Shown: positions 46,406-57,680, counted from the stretch's first letter. The stretch is DNA of 64,000 nt from Colwellia sp. BRX10-3 (GCF_014077505.1 NZ_JACGWA010000001.1:1078889-1142888); one strand, 5' to 3'. Numbers and translations are program-made. Notes: a model not told the origin generated them from the letters alone.

Positions 46406-47872
46406 GTGCAATTTAAAAATATCATCCGAATATTAGGGCTGTTAGTCGCTTTACTAAGTGTAACTATGCTGCCGCCTGCTTTTATTTCTCTGCTCTATCG
46501 AGATGGTGGTGGTGTTTCATTTTTAATGTCTTTTATTTTTTGCCTCATTGCTGGCTTATTATTTTGGTACCCTTATCGCGCTGAAAAAAGCGATTTAAGG
46601 GCGCGAGAAGGCTTTTTAATTGTCGTACTTTTTTGGACTGTTCTGGCAAGCTTCTCAGCTGTGCCATTATTGTTATTAGATGAGCCTAACCTTTCCGTTG
46701 CCGACGCATTTTTTGAATCTTTTTCTGGCCTTACGACTACAGGCGCAACCATATTAACCCAGATTGATGGATTACCGCACGCGGTGCTTTGGTATCGCCA
46801 GCAACTGCAATGGTTAGGTGGTATGGGGATTATTGTTTTGGCGGTGGCTATTTTACCTATGCTAGGTATAGGTGGCATGCAGCTATATCGCGCGGAAACT
46901 CCTGGCCCGGTGAAAGATTCAAAAATGACCCCACGCATTGCTGATACCGCCAAGCATTTGTGGTTAATCTATGTAACATTAACCTTTGCTTGCGCAATGA
47001 GTTATTGGGCTGCTGGGATGAATTTATTTGACGCTATATGTCATTCTTTTTCTACTATCGCTATTGGCGGCTTCTCAACACACGACTTAAGTATGGGCTA
47101 TTTTAATAGTCCATTAATCAACTTCATTTGTGTATTTTTCTTACTGGTTGCTGGCGTTAATTTTGCGCTACATTTTGCGGTAGTCAATAGTCGATCATTA
47201 CGTAGCTATTTTTATGATTCAGAATTTAAAGCATTTTTGAGTATCCAGTTAGTTTTAATTTTATTGTGCTTTATTGTGCTAACTAGTTTTAATGTTTACC
47301 AATCAGGTTTTGATAATTTTGAGCAAGCACTTTTTCATGCCGTGTCGATTAGCACTACAGCAGGCTTTTCCGGAACATCTTCTGGCGAGGTTACTTTTTC
47401 TAATTGGCCTACGCTGCTACCCATTTTATTGATTTTTTCAAGTTTTATTGGTGGTTGTGCTGGTAGCACGGGTGGCGGCATGAAAGTCATTCGAGTAGTG
47501 CTGCTATATTTACAAGGTGTGCGAGAGTTAAATAAATTAGTGCATCCGAAAGCGGTTTTTACCATTAAATTGGGTAAAAAAGCGTTACCGAATCGCGTTG
47601 TAGAAGCTATTTGGGGTTTCTTTTCTGCTTATGCAGCTGTTTTTGTTTTTTGTATGCTGTTGCTGTTAGCGGCTGGCATGGATGAGTATTCAGCATTTAC
47701 CGCGGTTGCAGCATGTTTGAATAATCTCGGTCCAGGTTTGGGGCAGGTTGCAGCAAACTTTGCCGAAATTAATGATTTTAGTAAATGGGTGTTGGTTGTA
47801 GCTATGTTGTTTGGGCGTTTAGAAATATTTACCTTGCTGGTATTATTCACACCAGCATTTTGGAAAACCTGA
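46406..47872 (+). CDS. trkH: Trk potassium uptake protein TrkH
   Basis: A 488-residue K+-translocating membrane subunit with about ten helices and four pore-loop repeats. Selectivity-filter segments are SGLTTTGATILTQ, STIAIGGFSTHD, VSISTTAGFSGT and ACLNNLGPGLG. LFGRLEIFTLLVLFTPAFWK ends the protein. The start is GTG at 46406, eight bases after yigZ. It converges with trkA, whose product gates it. Confidence 0.96.
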   Translation: MQFKNIIRILGLLVALLSVTMLPPAFISLLYRDGGGVSFLMSFIFCLIAGLLFWYPYRAEKSDLRAREGFLIVVLFWTVLASFSAVPLLLLDEPNLSVADAFFESFSGLTTTGATILTQIDGLPHAVLWYRQQLQWLGGMGIIVLAVAILPMLGIGGMQLYRAETPGPVKDSKMTPRIADTAKHLWLIYVTLTFACAMSYWAAGMNLFDAICHSFSTIAIGGFSTHDLSMGYFNSPLINFICVFFLLVAGVNFALHFAVVNSRSLRSYFYDSEFKAFLSIQLVLILLCFIVLTSFNVYQSGFDNFEQALFHAVSISTTAGFSGTSSGEVTFSNWPTLLPILLIFSSFIGGCAGSTGGGMKVIRVVLLYLQGVRELNKLVHPKAVFTIKLGKKALPNRVVEAIWGFFSAYAAVFVFCMLLLLAAGMDEYSAFTAVAACLNNLGPGLGQVAANFAEINDFSKWVLVVAMLFGRLEIFTLLVLFTPAFWKT

Positions 47873-47903
47873 TTTATATTATCTCGCTACAAATAATTAT
47901 TGA

Positions 47904-49283
47904 TCAGAAAAATGTGATCGCATCAAGTTGGAACAAAGTTTCAACGTCATTGATATAGCGTTTGTTAACTAAAAATAGTACTACATGATCTTCGGCTTGA
48001 ATTTTGGTATCTGAATGAGCAATTAGCACTTCTTCGTCACGCACAATTGCACCAATGGTTGTACCTGGTGGCAATTTTATTTGTTGAATAGTTTTACCCA
48101 CCACTTTCGATGATTTTTCATCACCTTTAGCCACTATCTCTATCGCTTCTGCAGCACCACCTCGTAAACTATATACATTATCAATATTACCCCGTCGTAC
48201 ATGGGTTAATAATGCTGAAATGGTTGCGTGCTGAGGTGAGACAGCAATATCGATATTACTTCCATGCACTAAATCAATGTAAGCGCTGCGCTGAATTAAC
48301 ACCATCGCTTTGCGCACACCTAAACGTTTGGCTAATAACGACGACATAATGTTTGCCTCGTCATCGTTTGTTACAGCAATAAACACGTCAAACTGATCGA
48401 TATGTTCTTCCATTAGCAGTTCTTGATCAGACGAGTCACCGGTAAATACTAGCGTATCGTTTAATTCAGACGCTAAATATGCTGCTCGTTTAGCTGAGTG
48501 TTCTATTAATTTTACTTGATGATTTTTTTCTAATAGTCGCGCTAATCCTGAGCCGATATTACCACCACCGGCGATCATAATTTTTTTATAAGGTGCTTCT
48601 AACTTTTGCAGTTCGTTCATTACCGCGCGAATATGAATTGAGGCGGCAATAAAGAATACTTCGTCATCTGCTTCAATAACTGTAGTGCCCAGTGGACGAA
48701 TGGGTTTACCATTGCGATAAATCGCCGCCACCCGGGTATCAATATTCGGAATATGTTCACGTAAAGTTGATAGCGCATGACCAACCAATAAACCACCGTA
48801 ATATGCTTTTACCGCGACTAAACTTACCTTACCTTGAGCAAACTCTAGAACTTGCAATGCGCCTGGGTAATCAATGAGTCGAGCGATATCTCGGGTAACA
48901 AGTTGCTCAGGTGCAATAACATGATCAACAGGAATATTTTTATTTTGAAAGAGTTCTTTCTGATATTTTAGGATTTTACTTGAGCGAATTCGGGCTATTT
49001 TATTCGCAGTGTTAAATAGCGAATAACAAATTTGGCAAGCAATCATGTTGGTGGCATCGTCGTTGGTTACGGCAACAACTAGCTCAGCATCTTCAGCGCC
49101 AGCTTGTTTTAGTACATCAGGATGAGAGCCGTGACCGGTAACAACGCGCAAATCCATTTTGTCTTGTAATTCACGCAAGGTTTCACTGTTGGTATCTATT
49201 AGCGTAATGTCGTTTTTTTCACCGACAAGGTTTTCTGCTAATGTTCCACCAACTTGCCCAGCACCAATAATTATAATTTTCAT
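47904..49283 (-). CDS. trkA: Trk regulatory subunit TrkA
   Basis: A 459-residue cytosolic protein with two RCK domains. Each has a Rossmann NAD-binding start, [16 protein letters not shown] at the N-terminus and [17 protein letters not shown] near residue 235. [20 protein letters not shown] is the switch region. It is the last gene of the def-fmt-rsmB-trkA unit and faces trkH across a 31-base convergent gap. Confidence 0.97.
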   Translation of the reverse strand: MKIIIIGAGQVGGTLAENLVGEKNDITLIDTNSETLRELQDKMDLRVVTGHGSHPDVLKQAGAEDAELVVAVTNDDATNMIACQICYSLFNTANKIARIRSSKILKYQKELFQNKNIPVDHVIAPEQLVTRDIARLIDYPGALQVLEFAQGKVSLVAVKAYYGGLLVGHALSTLREHIPNIDTRVAAIYRNGKPIRPLGTTVIEADDEVFFIAASIHIRAVMNELQKLEAPYKKIMIAGGGNIGSGLARLLEKNHQVKLIEHSAKRAAYLASELNDTLVFTGDSSDQELLMEEHIDQFDVFIAVTNDDEANIMSSLLAKRLGVRKAMVLIQRSAYIDLVHGSNIDIAVSPQHATISALLTHVRRGNIDNVYSLRGGAAEAIEIVAKGDEKSSKVVGKTIQQIKLPPGTTIGAIVRDEEVLIAHSDTKIQAEDHVVLFLVNKRYINDVETLFQLDAITFF

Positions 49284-49295
49284 TTAAGATTGCTT

Positions 49296-50612
49296 TTATT
49301 GTTGTTTTTTAACCAATTTGGCGTAGTAAAAACCGTCCATCGAATTTTCGTTGGTCAATATCTGCCAACCAATATCATTTATATTGCTGGTTATCGATAC
49401 ATGTTCAGCATCAAAGTTTTCATCAACAAAACGTTGAACTTGTTCACTATTTTCTTCTGGTAATACACTACATGTTGCATACAGCAAAGTACCACCGGGT
49501 TTAAGTAAAGACCATACATTTTTTAATATATCTTGCTGTAAGTCAGTTAATACTGCGATGTCTTGGCTTTTACGTAACCATTTAATATCAGGATGACGGC
49601 GAATTACACCGGTGCCAGAACAGGGGGCATCAAGTAATATTCGATCAAAAAGTTGCCCATCCCACCATTTCTCGGGTGTGGCGGCATCACCGGTAATAAC
49701 ATTCGCTTGCAGGTTTAAACGTTGGAGGTTTTCATGTACGCGCAGCAAACGAGACTCTTCAATATCGAGTGCTGTCATCGCTTTTATTTTTGGACTTACT
49801 TCGAGAATATGGCAGGTTTTACCGCCAGGGGCAGCACAGCAATCGAGTACATTGTCATCAGGTTGGCAATCAAGTAAAAGTGCGGCTTGTTGCGCTGCAC
49901 CGTCTTGAATTGATACCCAACCAAGTTGAAATCCTGGCAGTTTGTTAACGTCGACAGCTTCAACTAATCGAATGGCAGAGGATTTTTCATCAATGTAGGC
50001 ATATTCAATTTCTGCATCAGCTAATAGTGTCAGATATTGTTCAAGACTGTGATGTAGCACATTAACGCGCAACCACATTGGTGGTCTATGCATATTAGCG
50101 GTGAGGATATTTTGCCAACTATCAGGGTAGCCAGCTTGTAATTTTTTAATAAACCAAGAAGGGTGATTAAATGCGATAGCTGCAGGTAGTTTGCTGGTAT
50201 CAGGCTGCACGTTTTTATCAATTAATTGTGCTTGTTGGCGTTGAAAATTTCTTAATATGCCATTAATAACACCTTTTAAATGCTCACACTTTAGCTGTTT
50301 ACAGGCTGAAACGGTTTCATTAAACGCTGCGTGATCAGGTATACGGGTATATTTAATTTGATAAACCCCAACCAATAATAAAAAGTGACCTACGCGTTGT
50401 TTACCGACAAAAGGCTTTTTAATGAAGTCACGAACATCATTTTCAAGTTCGGGTAAATGTCTTAATACGCCATAGCAAAGTTCTTGTAATAAGCCTTTAT
50501 CTTTAATATCTATTTTTGCGATTTGTTGTGGTAGTTCGTCAGACAAACTACGCCCTTTATCAACAACGGCAAAGGTACAGCGAGCAGCGAGTGCTCTGAG
50601 GTTAGCGGCCAT
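49296..50612 (-). CDS. rsmB: 16S rRNA m5C967 methyltransferase RsmB
   Basis: A 438-residue methyltransferase with an N-terminal NusB-like domain (residues about 5-145) and a C-terminal SAM domain. Motifs include NVLDCCAAPGGKTCHIL, DAPCSGTGVIRRHPDIKW and the second catalytic cysteine in YATCSVLPEENSEQV. It lies 12 bases upstream of trkA and 3 bases downstream of fmt. Confidence 0.97.
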   Translation of the reverse strand: MAANLRALAARCTFAVVDKGRSLSDELPQQIAKIDIKDKGLLQELCYGVLRHLPELENDVRDFIKKPFVGKQRVGHFLLLVGVYQIKYTRIPDHAAFNETVSACKQLKCEHLKGVINGILRNFQRQQAQLIDKNVQPDTSKLPAAIAFNHPSWFIKKLQAGYPDSWQNILTANMHRPPMWLRVNVLHHSLEQYLTLLADAEIEYAYIDEKSSAIRLVEAVDVNKLPGFQLGWVSIQDGAAQQAALLLDCQPDDNVLDCCAAPGGKTCHILEVSPKIKAMTALDIEESRLLRVHENLQRLNLQANVITGDAATPEKWWDGQLFDRILLDAPCSGTGVIRRHPDIKWLRKSQDIAVLTDLQQDILKNVWSLLKPGGTLLYATCSVLPEENSEQVQRFVDENFDAEHVSITSNINDIGWQILTNENSMDGFYYAKLVKKQQ

Positions 50613-50615
50613 AAT

Positions 50616-51629
50616 TTAAGTTAACTCTTGTTGTGACTGTCTTAGCCCATTGATCGATTGGCCAATGGCAAACCAATCAGCTTTGCCATTAAGTATGTCA
50701 GCTACGGCTAACGCTTTTTTACCCGGAAGTTGCAATATTTCAAGCCGTAAAGCATTTGTTGTTGTGGCAACCACAATGCCTTGTTTATCGCAGCTAATAA
50801 TAGTGCCGGGGTTTTGATTATGCTCAAGCTCAATAACACTGGCTTGCCATACTCGAATACGATGCTCTTTATTGTTTTCATTAAAAGTAAATTGCGCGAC
50901 AGGCCATGGAATATATGCCCTGATTTTACTATCAAGTACAGTGGCAGGCTGTTGCCAATTTAACTCAGCGTCGGCTTTATCAAGCTTGGCGGCGTGCGTT
51001 GCTAGCGCATTGTCTTGCGGTTGACGTTTATATTCGCCCGAAACCATCAACGTTAATGTTTCTAATAACGCTTTTGGTCCCAGCTCAGCTAACTTGTTGT
51101 ACAAACTGGTGCTGGTGTCTATCGCTGTAATGTCGCAAGTGGCGGTTAAAATCATATCACCGGTATCTAGGCCTTTATCCATTTGCATTATGGTCACGCC
51201 CGTTTGCGGGTCACCTGCTTCTAAAGCACGTTGAATAGGTGCTGCTCCGCGCCATTTTGGTAAAATGGAACCATGAACATTAATACAGCCTAACTCAGGT
51301 GTTTCTAAAATAACGGTTGGCAGTAGTAATCCATACGCAACCACTACCATGACATCTGCCTGATAACTTGCCATGGTTAACTGTGATTCTAAGGTTTTAA
51401 AGTTGTCAGGCTGCTGCACTGGAATATTATGTGCTAACGCTAATAGTTTAGTTGCACAAGCCGTAAGTTTTTTGCCGCGACCCGCGGGTTTATCAGGCGG
51501 ACAATAAACCGCTACGATATTATGCTCTGATTGTATAAGTGCCGCTAAATGTTGCGCGGCAAAGTCAGGGGTACCAGCAAAAATAATATTCAATGGTTTA
51601 GATACGGGGCTGGGCAAAGTTATTTCCAA
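50616..51629 (-). CDS. fmt: Methionyl-tRNA formyltransferase
   Basis: Formylates initiator Met-tRNA. Conserved parts are NIIFAGTPDFAAQHLAALI, the catalytic HGSILPKWRGAAPIQRALEA and TGVTIMQMDKGLDTGDM. No ATG start is available: in-frame TTG codons occur at 51629, 51617 and 51593. The TTG at 51617 has GGAA 6 bases upstream and gives about 333 residues, so it may be the true start in place of the longer 337-residue form listed. It lies 38 bases downstream of def. Confidence 0.93.
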   Translation of the reverse strand: MEITLPSPVSKPLNIIFAGTPDFAAQHLAALIQSEHNIVAVYCPPDKPAGRGKKLTACATKLLALAHNIPVQQPDNFKTLESQLTMASYQADVMVVVAYGLLLPTVILETPELGCINVHGSILPKWRGAAPIQRALEAGDPQTGVTIMQMDKGLDTGDMILTATCDITAIDTSTSLYNKLAELGPKALLETLTLMVSGEYKRQPQDNALATHAAKLDKADAELNWQQPATVLDSKIRAYIPWPVAQFTFNENNKEHRIRVWQASVIELEHNQNPGTIISCDKQGIVVATTTNALRLEILQLPGKKALAVADILNGKADWFAIGQSINGLRQSQQELT

Positions 51630-51667
51630 AATGCAATTGAGTTATATTATTAAACAAACAAACAAGC

Positions 51668-52183
51668 TTAAGCGTTAGCTTTATCTATACGTGCTTCTTT
51701 TTCTAACTTTGTTTTGATGCGTTGGCGTTTAAGTGGCGATAAATAATCGACAAACAAAATTCCCTCAAGATGATCAAGTTCATGTTGAATACAAATGGCT
51801 AATAGTTCTTCTCCCTCTAAGGAAAATTCTTTGCCATTTTCATCAAGGGCGGTAACCGTTACATCAACACTTCGGTCAACTTTGGCATAACAGCCAGGCA
51901 CCGATAAGCAACCTTCTTCGTTGATAAGTGTGTCATCGCTTTTACGGGTGATGACAGGATTGATTAATACATAAGGGTGTTCTTTATTTTCTGAAACATC
52001 AATGACGACAATTCGTTGGTGAATATCAATTTGAGTTGCTGCCAAACCGACACCATTCTCGTCATACATAGTTTCAAACATGTTACTGATTATAGTGCGA
52101 ATTTCATCGTTAACTTCAGTTACAGGTTGTGCTTTTGTTCTCAATCTCTCATCAGGAAATCGTAATACAGGTAAAATAGCCAT
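51668..52183 (-). CDS. def: Peptide deformylase
   Basis: A 171-residue metalloprotease removing the N-formyl group. The three signatures are present: [18 protein letters not shown] with the metal-binding cysteine, and [16 protein letters not shown] with the HExxH motif. It heads the def-fmt-rsmB-trkA unit and diverges from the LysM gene. Confidence 0.97.
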   Translation of the reverse strand: MAILPVLRFPDERLRTKAQPVTEVNDEIRTIISNMFETMYDENGVGLAATQIDIHQRIVVIDVSENKEHPYVLINPVITRKSDDTLINEEGCLSVPGCYAKVDRSVDVTVTALDENGKEFSLEGEELLAICIQHELDHLEGILFVDYLSPLKRQRIKTKLEKEARIDKANA

Positions 52184-52299
52184 AATTTATCAAAAGTGTT
52201 CGCGAAATGTCGCATAGAGTGTTATGTTTCAATTTTAGCCATTATTTATAATTAATCATAGTGGTTTAGGATAAAACCTATAATAATAGGCAGATTAAC

Positions 52300-53388
52300 A
52301 TGCTAATAAGAATATTTTCGTTGATACTCGGCATTGCTTTGTCAGTATCTATAATGGCTGATGAGCTAACAATAAAATCAGATGCTCCTAAATCTTACGT
52401 CGTTAAGAAAGGAGATACCTTGTGGGATATATCAGGTATATTCCTCAATCAACCTTGGTTGTGGCCTAAATTATGGCGCCTCAACCCTGAAATTAATAAT
52501 CCACATTTAATTTATCCTGGTGATGAATTGCGCTTAGTATTTGACTCGCAAGGCCAACCTATGTTGGTTAAAGGCAAGCCAGAACTTAAATGGTCACCTA
52601 AAGTGCGTAAGCAATTAAAAGACCAAAACCCCGTTAGTACTTTACCTTTACACGCTATCGCACCTTATATTCGTTATGACAGTGTTAAAAGTTTAGCTGA
52701 ATTAGAAGGTCTACCTCATGTTATTGGTAGTGATGAAGGCTATAACTCGAGTATTGATGGCTTTAAGGTTTATATTAATAGTGACCTGATTGTTGGGCAA
52801 AGTTATGGCATATATCAAAAAGGTGATGCCATTGTTGATCCCGTAACCAACGAAACTTTAGGTTATAACATTAGGCTTGTTGGTACAGGTAAAGCATCAC
52901 AAAGCGGTGATATGAGCAAGAAACAGCCAAGTACTGTTTTTGTTGATGGCGCAAAACGTGAAATTCGTTCTGGTGCTTATGTTGTGCCAGTAAATGAGGA
53001 GCAACATTACCCGTCTGTTTTTACCATGCGAGCTGGTGCTAAAGATACCAAAGGCTTAATCGTTAGTTCTGTCACTAAGCTCCGTGAATTTGCTAAATTT
53101 GATGTGGTAATGATTAATCAAGGCGTCAGCAATGCCGTTCAGGTTGGTGATGTGTTAACCGTTAGCAGAAAAAGCCCTGGCGTTGTCGAAACAGACAAGG
53201 GTCCGCAATACACCAAAGACACTTCTCGTTGGAACAAATTAGCCAATAACAACCATTCAGATTACGATATGCCGGCTGAAGTAATTGGCCAAGTGATGGT
53301 TTTTAAAGTGTATGACAAGGTCAGTATGGCGTTAATTCTTCATTCTGAAATACCATTACGCGTGCTTGATGGGGTTGCTGCACCGTAA
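52300..53388 (+). CDS. LysM domain exported protein
   Basis: A 362-residue protein with a signal peptide (residues 1-20). One LysM peptidoglycan-binding module follows (residues about 33-80: YVVKKGDTLWDISGIFLNQP, PEINNPHLIYPGDELRLVF). The remaining 280 residues resemble the conserved C-terminal part of proteins that sit between def and dprA in many gammaproteobacteria. Its function is undefined; cell-wall association is likely. It is divergent from def. Confidence 0.88.
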   Translation: MLIRIFSLILGIALSVSIMADELTIKSDAPKSYVVKKGDTLWDISGIFLNQPWLWPKLWRLNPEINNPHLIYPGDELRLVFDSQGQPMLVKGKPELKWSPKVRKQLKDQNPVSTLPLHAIAPYIRYDSVKSLAELEGLPHVIGSDEGYNSSIDGFKVYINSDLIVGQSYGIYQKGDAIVDPVTNETLGYNIRLVGTGKASQSGDMSKKQPSTVFVDGAKREIRSGAYVVPVNEEQHYPSVFTMRAGAKDTKGLIVSSVTKLREFAKFDVVMINQGVSNAVQVGDVLTVSRKSPGVVETDKGPQYTKDTSRWNKLANNNHSDYDMPAEVIGQVMVFKVYDKVSMALILHSEIPLRVLDGVAAP

Positions 53389-53420
53389 CCTTAGAGTTGG
53401 CCACTCTTAAGGAGAAGCAG

Positions 53421-54560
53421 GTGGCAAATACGATAAATAGCAGTGATACAACGGAATTAACATCTGCGCATTATTGGCTAGCGGTGAAAGCTATTCCACG
53501 GCTAGCCAATCATAAAAAAATCGCCCTTGTCGAAAAGTTTGGTTTAGCCAGGCTATTCGCGGCGACTACTGACTTAACATTGTCAGGTCTAACCAATCCG
53601 CAACGCCTTGCAATAAGTTCTATTGATTGGGATTTGTTGACAAAAATAATATCTGATTCCCAGCAATGCCAAAGTCAAATTATAGCCTTCGACGATCCCT
53701 TATATCCGCACTTATTAAAAGAAATTTATGATCCGCCTCTGGTACTTTTTGCCCGCGGTAATGTTGAACTTTTATCACTAGCTAAAATTGCCATTGTTGG
53801 TAGTCGAAATGCCAGCATATCAGGTAGAGAAATTGCGCATAAGTTGGCCGGGCAGTTAACAGAAAAATTTGTTGTTACTAGCGGCTTAGCACTCGGTATT
53901 GATGCACAAGCGCACCTAGGGGCTTTAAATAATCAGGGCTATACTATAGCCGTGGTAGCAACAGGATTAGATATAACGTATCCCGCTCGACATAAAGAAC
54001 TACAAAAAAATATTATTGAAAATAACGGTCTTATTATTAGTGAGTTTGCGCCAGGTGTAGCACCTAAGGCTGGGCACTTTCCCAAGAGAAACCGTTTAAT
54101 TAGTGGCTTAAGTTTGGGGGTTTTGGTGGTTGAAGCGTCATTGAAAAGTGGCTCATTGATCACGGCGCGTTGTGCATTAGAGCAAGGTAGAGAAGTATTT
54201 GCCGTACCAAGTTCTATTTATAATGCACAAGCAAAAGGTTGCCATTGGTTAATTAAACAAGGCGCTAAACTTGTTGAAGATACTGCCGATATAATAGAAG
54301 AGTTTGAGGATATTGTTACAGATAGCCTAAACTTAAGTAGAAACAAAGAGAAAGATAATCTGACAGAAAAAAGTAAAAATCAAGACTTGTGTAACGATCC
54401 AATGTTAGCTAGTGTGGGATATGAAATCACTCCTGTGGATTTAGTGGTTTCACGCAGTAAACTACCTATAGATGTAGTGCTAACTCGTTTAACAGTACTT
54501 GAGCTTAGAGGTCTGGTGTCTGCCGTGCCAGGGGGCTACCTTAAATTGAATAGGGGCTAG
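53421..54560 (+). CDS. dprA: DNA-processing protein DprA (Smf)
   Basis: A 379-residue protein from the GTG at 53421, favoured because AAGGAG lies 6 bases upstream; a TTG at 53397 would add eight residues. It has an N-terminal helical region, a Rossmann-like core ([54 protein letters not shown]) and a C-terminal winged-helix-like domain. DprA protects incoming single-stranded DNA and loads RecA during transformation. The gene ends two bases before smg. Confidence 0.95.
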   Translation: MANTINSSDTTELTSAHYWLAVKAIPRLANHKKIALVEKFGLARLFAATTDLTLSGLTNPQRLAISSIDWDLLTKIISDSQQCQSQIIAFDDPLYPHLLKEIYDPPLVLFARGNVELLSLAKIAIVGSRNASISGREIAHKLAGQLTEKFVVTSGLALGIDAQAHLGALNNQGYTIAVVATGLDITYPARHKELQKNIIENNGLIISEFAPGVAPKAGHFPKRNRLISGLSLGVLVVEASLKSGSLITARCALEQGREVFAVPSSIYNAQAKGCHWLIKQGAKLVEDTADIIEEFEDIVTDSLNLSRNKEKDNLTEKSKNQDLCNDPMLASVGYEITPVDLVVSRSKLPIDVVLTRLTVLELRGLVSAVPGGYLKLNRG

Positions 54561-54562
54561 TT

Positions 54563-55036
54563 ATGTTTGATATCTTGATGTACCTTTTTGAAAACTATAT
54601 TCATAGTGAAGCCGAGGTAATGGTGGATCATGAACTGCTCACGGATGAATTAACGCGTGCTGGTTTTCACCAAGATGAAATTTATAAAGCACTTGCTTGG
54701 CTAGAAAAGCTTGCCGCCTTGCAAGACACTGAAGCTTATCCTTATTTAACGCGAGTAGGTAATCAATCTATTCGTATTTATACAGCACAAGAGAACCAAA
54801 TTCTTGATGTAGAATGTCGTGGTTTTCTAATGTTTTTAGAGCAGGTTAATTTATTAGATTTTACTACCCGTGAAATGGTTATTGATCGTGTGATGGAATT
54901 AGATACTAAATTTTTCTGTATTGATGATTTAAAGTGGGTTGTACTTATGGTGCTATTTAATGTGCCAGGTAAAGAAAATGCCTATTCTCAAATGGAAGAC
55001 CTTATTTTTGATGAGCAAGAAGGTCCGTTGCACTAG
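54563..55036 (+). CDS. smg: Smg family protein (DUF494)
   Basis: A 157-residue acidic protein matching Smg in length and sequence style: [52 protein letters not shown] and the closing [11 protein letters not shown]. Its function is unknown. It directly follows dprA, as in E. coli and many relatives. Confidence 0.95.
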   Translation: MFDILMYLFENYIHSEAEVMVDHELLTDELTRAGFHQDEIYKALAWLEKLAALQDTEAYPYLTRVGNQSIRIYTAQENQILDVECRGFLMFLEQVNLLDFTTREMVIDRVMELDTKFFCIDDLKWVVLMVLFNVPGKENAYSQMEDLIFDEQEGPLH

Positions 55037-55129
55037 TTAAGTTTTTAAGCCGCGCTTGCACGAAAAATACCCTACAGTAATACTGCAAAAATATGACATA
55101 ATGTGCTCCTAATATTTTAGGTGTACATT

Positions 55130-55696
55130 ATGTCAAACTCTGAAAAACCACTATTTTCACGTCATGAACATGCCTTAGAGAAAACAGCTGAAGTTTGCCC
55201 TGAATGCGGTGCTCAGCTCGCTATTAAACACAGTAAATCAGGTTCATTTTTTGGTTGTGTTACTTATCCTAGCTGTGAATACACTCGAGCTGTTGTAGAG
55301 CATGAACGAGTTGACGACAAAATACTGGTTGGCAGCGAATGCCCTGAATGCAGTAATGAGCTGGCGGTAAAGCAAGGCCGCTACGGTATGTTTATTGGCT
55401 GTACAAACTATCCCAAATGCCACTATATCGTGGCGCAAGATAACAATGAACTTGAGCAACAAAATGTCATTTGTCCAGATTGCAAAAAAGGCAACTTACA
55501 GTCAAAAGTTAGCCGTTTTGGTAAAACCTTTTATTCCTGCGATCATTACCCTAAATGTAAGTTTGTTGTTAATCATGAGCCTGTTGTTGGCGAATGCGAA
55601 AAGTGCGGTTTTGATTTATTATTGAAAAGACAAATGGCGGCAGGCGAAAAATTGCAATGCGCGTCTAAACCTTGCGGCCACTTTCAAAAGAATTAA
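55130..55696 (+). CDS. yrdD: Topoisomerase-type C4 zinc-finger protein (YrdD)
   Basis: A 188-residue protein from the ATG at 55130 (AGG 8 bases upstream; an earlier in-frame GTG at 55121 is less suitable). It consists of four successive C4 zinc ribbons like the C-terminal domains of topoisomerase I: CPECGAQLAI...CEY, CPECSNELAV...CHY, CPDCKKGNLQ...CKF and CEKCGFDLLL...CGHF. There is no catalytic topoisomerase domain. It probably binds single-stranded nucleic acid. It sits between smg and a terminator shared with purK. Confidence 0.9.
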   Translation: MSNSEKPLFSRHEHALEKTAEVCPECGAQLAIKHSKSGSFFGCVTYPSCEYTRAVVEHERVDDKILVGSECPECSNELAVKQGRYGMFIGCTNYPKCHYIVAQDNNELEQQNVICPDCKKGNLQSKVSRFGKTFYSCDHYPKCKFVVNHEPVVGECEKCGFDLLLKRQMAAGEKLQCASKPCGHFQKN

Positions 55697-55707
55697 TCTG
55701 TTGATAT

Positions 55708-55737
55708 AAAAAACCAGCAACAAGCTGGTTTTTTTTT
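55708..55737. terminator. Bidirectional terminator between yrdD and purK
   Basis: AAAACCAGC and GCTGGTTTT pair around a 5-base loop with A- and T-runs on the two sides, between convergent genes. Confidence 0.92.
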
Positions 55738-55750
55738 GCGCATTCTGACT

Positions 55751-56905
55751 TTAACTTATTTTGCTCTGGTATGCAGTGACATAAGGTTTAAGCTCATCAA
55801 ATGCCGATGCTGGCAAAATGTCAGCCAATAACGTTAATCGCGCAGCTAATTGTTGTTCAGAATTGCCTGAAACATTGATATGGCCCATTTTACGGCCAGC
55901 GCGTTTACTTTTTCCATACCAATGTAAAGTGGTGCTCGCCACGTTTAATATTTCATTAGGTACTTCATCTTCACCCAGTATATTAATCATAGCAGATGGA
56001 CGAATTAGTTCAGTACTGCCAAGAGGCAAATCACATACAGCGCGCAAATGGTTTTCGAACTGACAAGTATCCGCACCTTGTTGGGTCCAATGACCTGAGT
56101 TGTGTACACGAGGAGCAATTTCATTCACTAACAATTGCTCGCCAATTTGGAAGAACTCAATCGCTAGCACGCCAATGTAATTTAACTCTTTTGCGATACT
56201 ATCAAACACTTTCTTTGCTTGTGTTTGCAGAACTTCATCTACTTGAGTGGCGATCGATATACTCAGCACACCATGAGTATGATGGTTTTCGGTTAACGGA
56301 TAAACAACTGTATTACCTTGGCTATCACGAGCACCCACTAAAGAGACTTCGCGATCAAATGGTACCATTTGCTCAGCGACTACAGCATGCTTAACACCTT
56401 GCTCACCGCCATCAAAAAAAGCTTTAATATCAAGCCAAGTTTCTTCCGCTGTTGCTTTATCTTTTAATCGCCACTGACCTTTACCATCGTAACCGGCTAA
56501 TGCGCTTTTTAAAATGAGCGGGAAAGATAAGTTATTTAACGCTTGGTCAAAATCAGCTTTTGTTTCGATAATTTTGTGCTCAGCATTTGCTACAGAACAT
56601 TTTACCAAAAGATCTTTTTCTAATCTTCTATCACCGCCAACTTTAATGGCTTGGCTTGAAGGGCGTAGTTTTCCTGATGCCTGACACAGCGCAAGTGTTT
56701 GATGGTCAATGTGCTCAAATTCTGCGGTGATAAAATCAGCAAAATCAATGCCTTGTGTTAAATTGCCAAACGTAATGTTCGTTGAAAGTGGGTCTACTAC
56801 ATTGTTAGAACCAACATCAAAAGCTCGTATATTGATATCTAAAGGCTTAACAGCCAATGCCATCATACGAGCCAGTTGTCCTGCTCCTAATACTAAAACA
56901 TTCAT
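55751..56905 (-). CDS. purK: N5-carboxyaminoimidazole ribonucleotide synthase
   Basis: A 384-residue ATP-grasp enzyme that makes N5-CAIR from AIR, ATP and bicarbonate. N-terminal VLVLGAGQLARMMALAVKPL, ATP-grasp parts FPLILKSALAGYDGKGQW and EQMVPFDREVSLVGA, and NEIAPRVHNSGHWTQQGA are typical. It lies 10 bases after purE in the standard purEK order. Confidence 0.97.
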   Translation of the reverse strand: MNVLVLGAGQLARMMALAVKPLDINIRAFDVGSNNVVDPLSTNITFGNLTQGIDFADFITAEFEHIDHQTLALCQASGKLRPSSQAIKVGGDRRLEKDLLVKCSVANAEHKIIETKADFDQALNNLSFPLILKSALAGYDGKGQWRLKDKATAEETWLDIKAFFDGGEQGVKHAVVAEQMVPFDREVSLVGARDSQGNTVVYPLTENHHTHGVLSISIATQVDEVLQTQAKKVFDSIAKELNYIGVLAIEFFQIGEQLLVNEIAPRVHNSGHWTQQGADTCQFENHLRAVCDLPLGSTELIRPSAMINILGEDEVPNEILNVASTTLHWYGKSKRAGRKMGHINVSGNSEQQLAARLTLLADILPASAFDELKPYVTAYQSKIS

Positions 56906-56915
56906 CTAGCTAGCC

Positions 56916-57398
56916 TTATTCTGCAGGATTTGGATTATCAAGAATCGTTTGTGTTTGCTCTGCTCTAAATTTTTCAACAGCAGCTTGTACTGTGGGGTCA
57001 AAGGTACCAATAATTTGAGCAGCCAATAAACCAGCATTAGCCGCACCTGCAGTGCCAATGGCTAATGTACCAACTGCAATGCCTTTTGGCATTTGTACAA
57101 TTGAGAGTAATGAGTCTTGGCCATTTAATGCTTTCGACTGCACAGGAACACCTAACACGGGTAAGCTAGTATAAGCAGCTGCCATACCCGGTAAATGTGC
57201 AGCACCACCGGCGCCACCAATAATAACGGTAATGCCTCGATCTCTAGCACTCTCGGCATATTCAGCAAGTAAATGCGGGGTTCTATGTGCTGAAACTACT
57301 TTTGTTTCATAAGGAACATTAAATAAATCTAACATTTCAGCAGCGTGCTGCATGGTTGGCCAGTCTGATTTTGACCCCATGATAATCCCAACTTTCAT
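56916..57398 (-). CDS. purE: N5-CAIR mutase PurE
   Basis: A 160-residue class I PurE that converts N5-CAIR to [59 protein letters not shown] and [20 protein letters not shown] are diagnostic. No PurR operator was recognised in the 270-base region upstream. Confidence 0.97.
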   Translation of the reverse strand: MKVGIIMGSKSDWPTMQHAAEMLDLFNVPYETKVVSAHRTPHLLAEYAESARDRGITVIIGGAGGAAHLPGMAAAYTSLPVLGVPVQSKALNGQDSLLSIVQMPKGIAVGTLAIGTAGAANAGLLAAQIIGTFDPTVQAAVEKFRAEQTQTILDNPNPAE

Positions 57399-57680
57399 AC
57401 GCGTAGTGCCTTTTGATAATGTGATTTGAAACCTAACGTTAAAACTAGCAGTCTGACTTAACGATCAGGTGAAAATTAATCTGAGATTATAACGTGTTTA
57501 CAAATATTCTGAAATGAGAAATCTTTAACGATAGTGATGAATGACTATTAATTTGCGCTGATGTAGACCAAAGGATAGTTTTTTAATTTAATTATGTGCG
57601 TATGATATTTTAGATTGAAAAGCCGAATGTAGCTAAACAGCCATGTTGAAAATCATTTAGGTAAACAAGTGAGGAAGTTC

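Noticed and set aside
46573..46953. Minus-strand open frame opposite trkH
   Set aside because: Antisense shadow of a membrane-protein gene; no supporting signals.
55130..55696. Truncated topoisomerase I
   Set aside because: The four zinc ribbons form a complete YrdD-like protein at its usual place after smg; no remnant of a catalytic domain precedes it.
55996..56394. Plus-strand open frame opposite purK
   Set aside because: Antisense shadow; the purK reading is complete and conserved.
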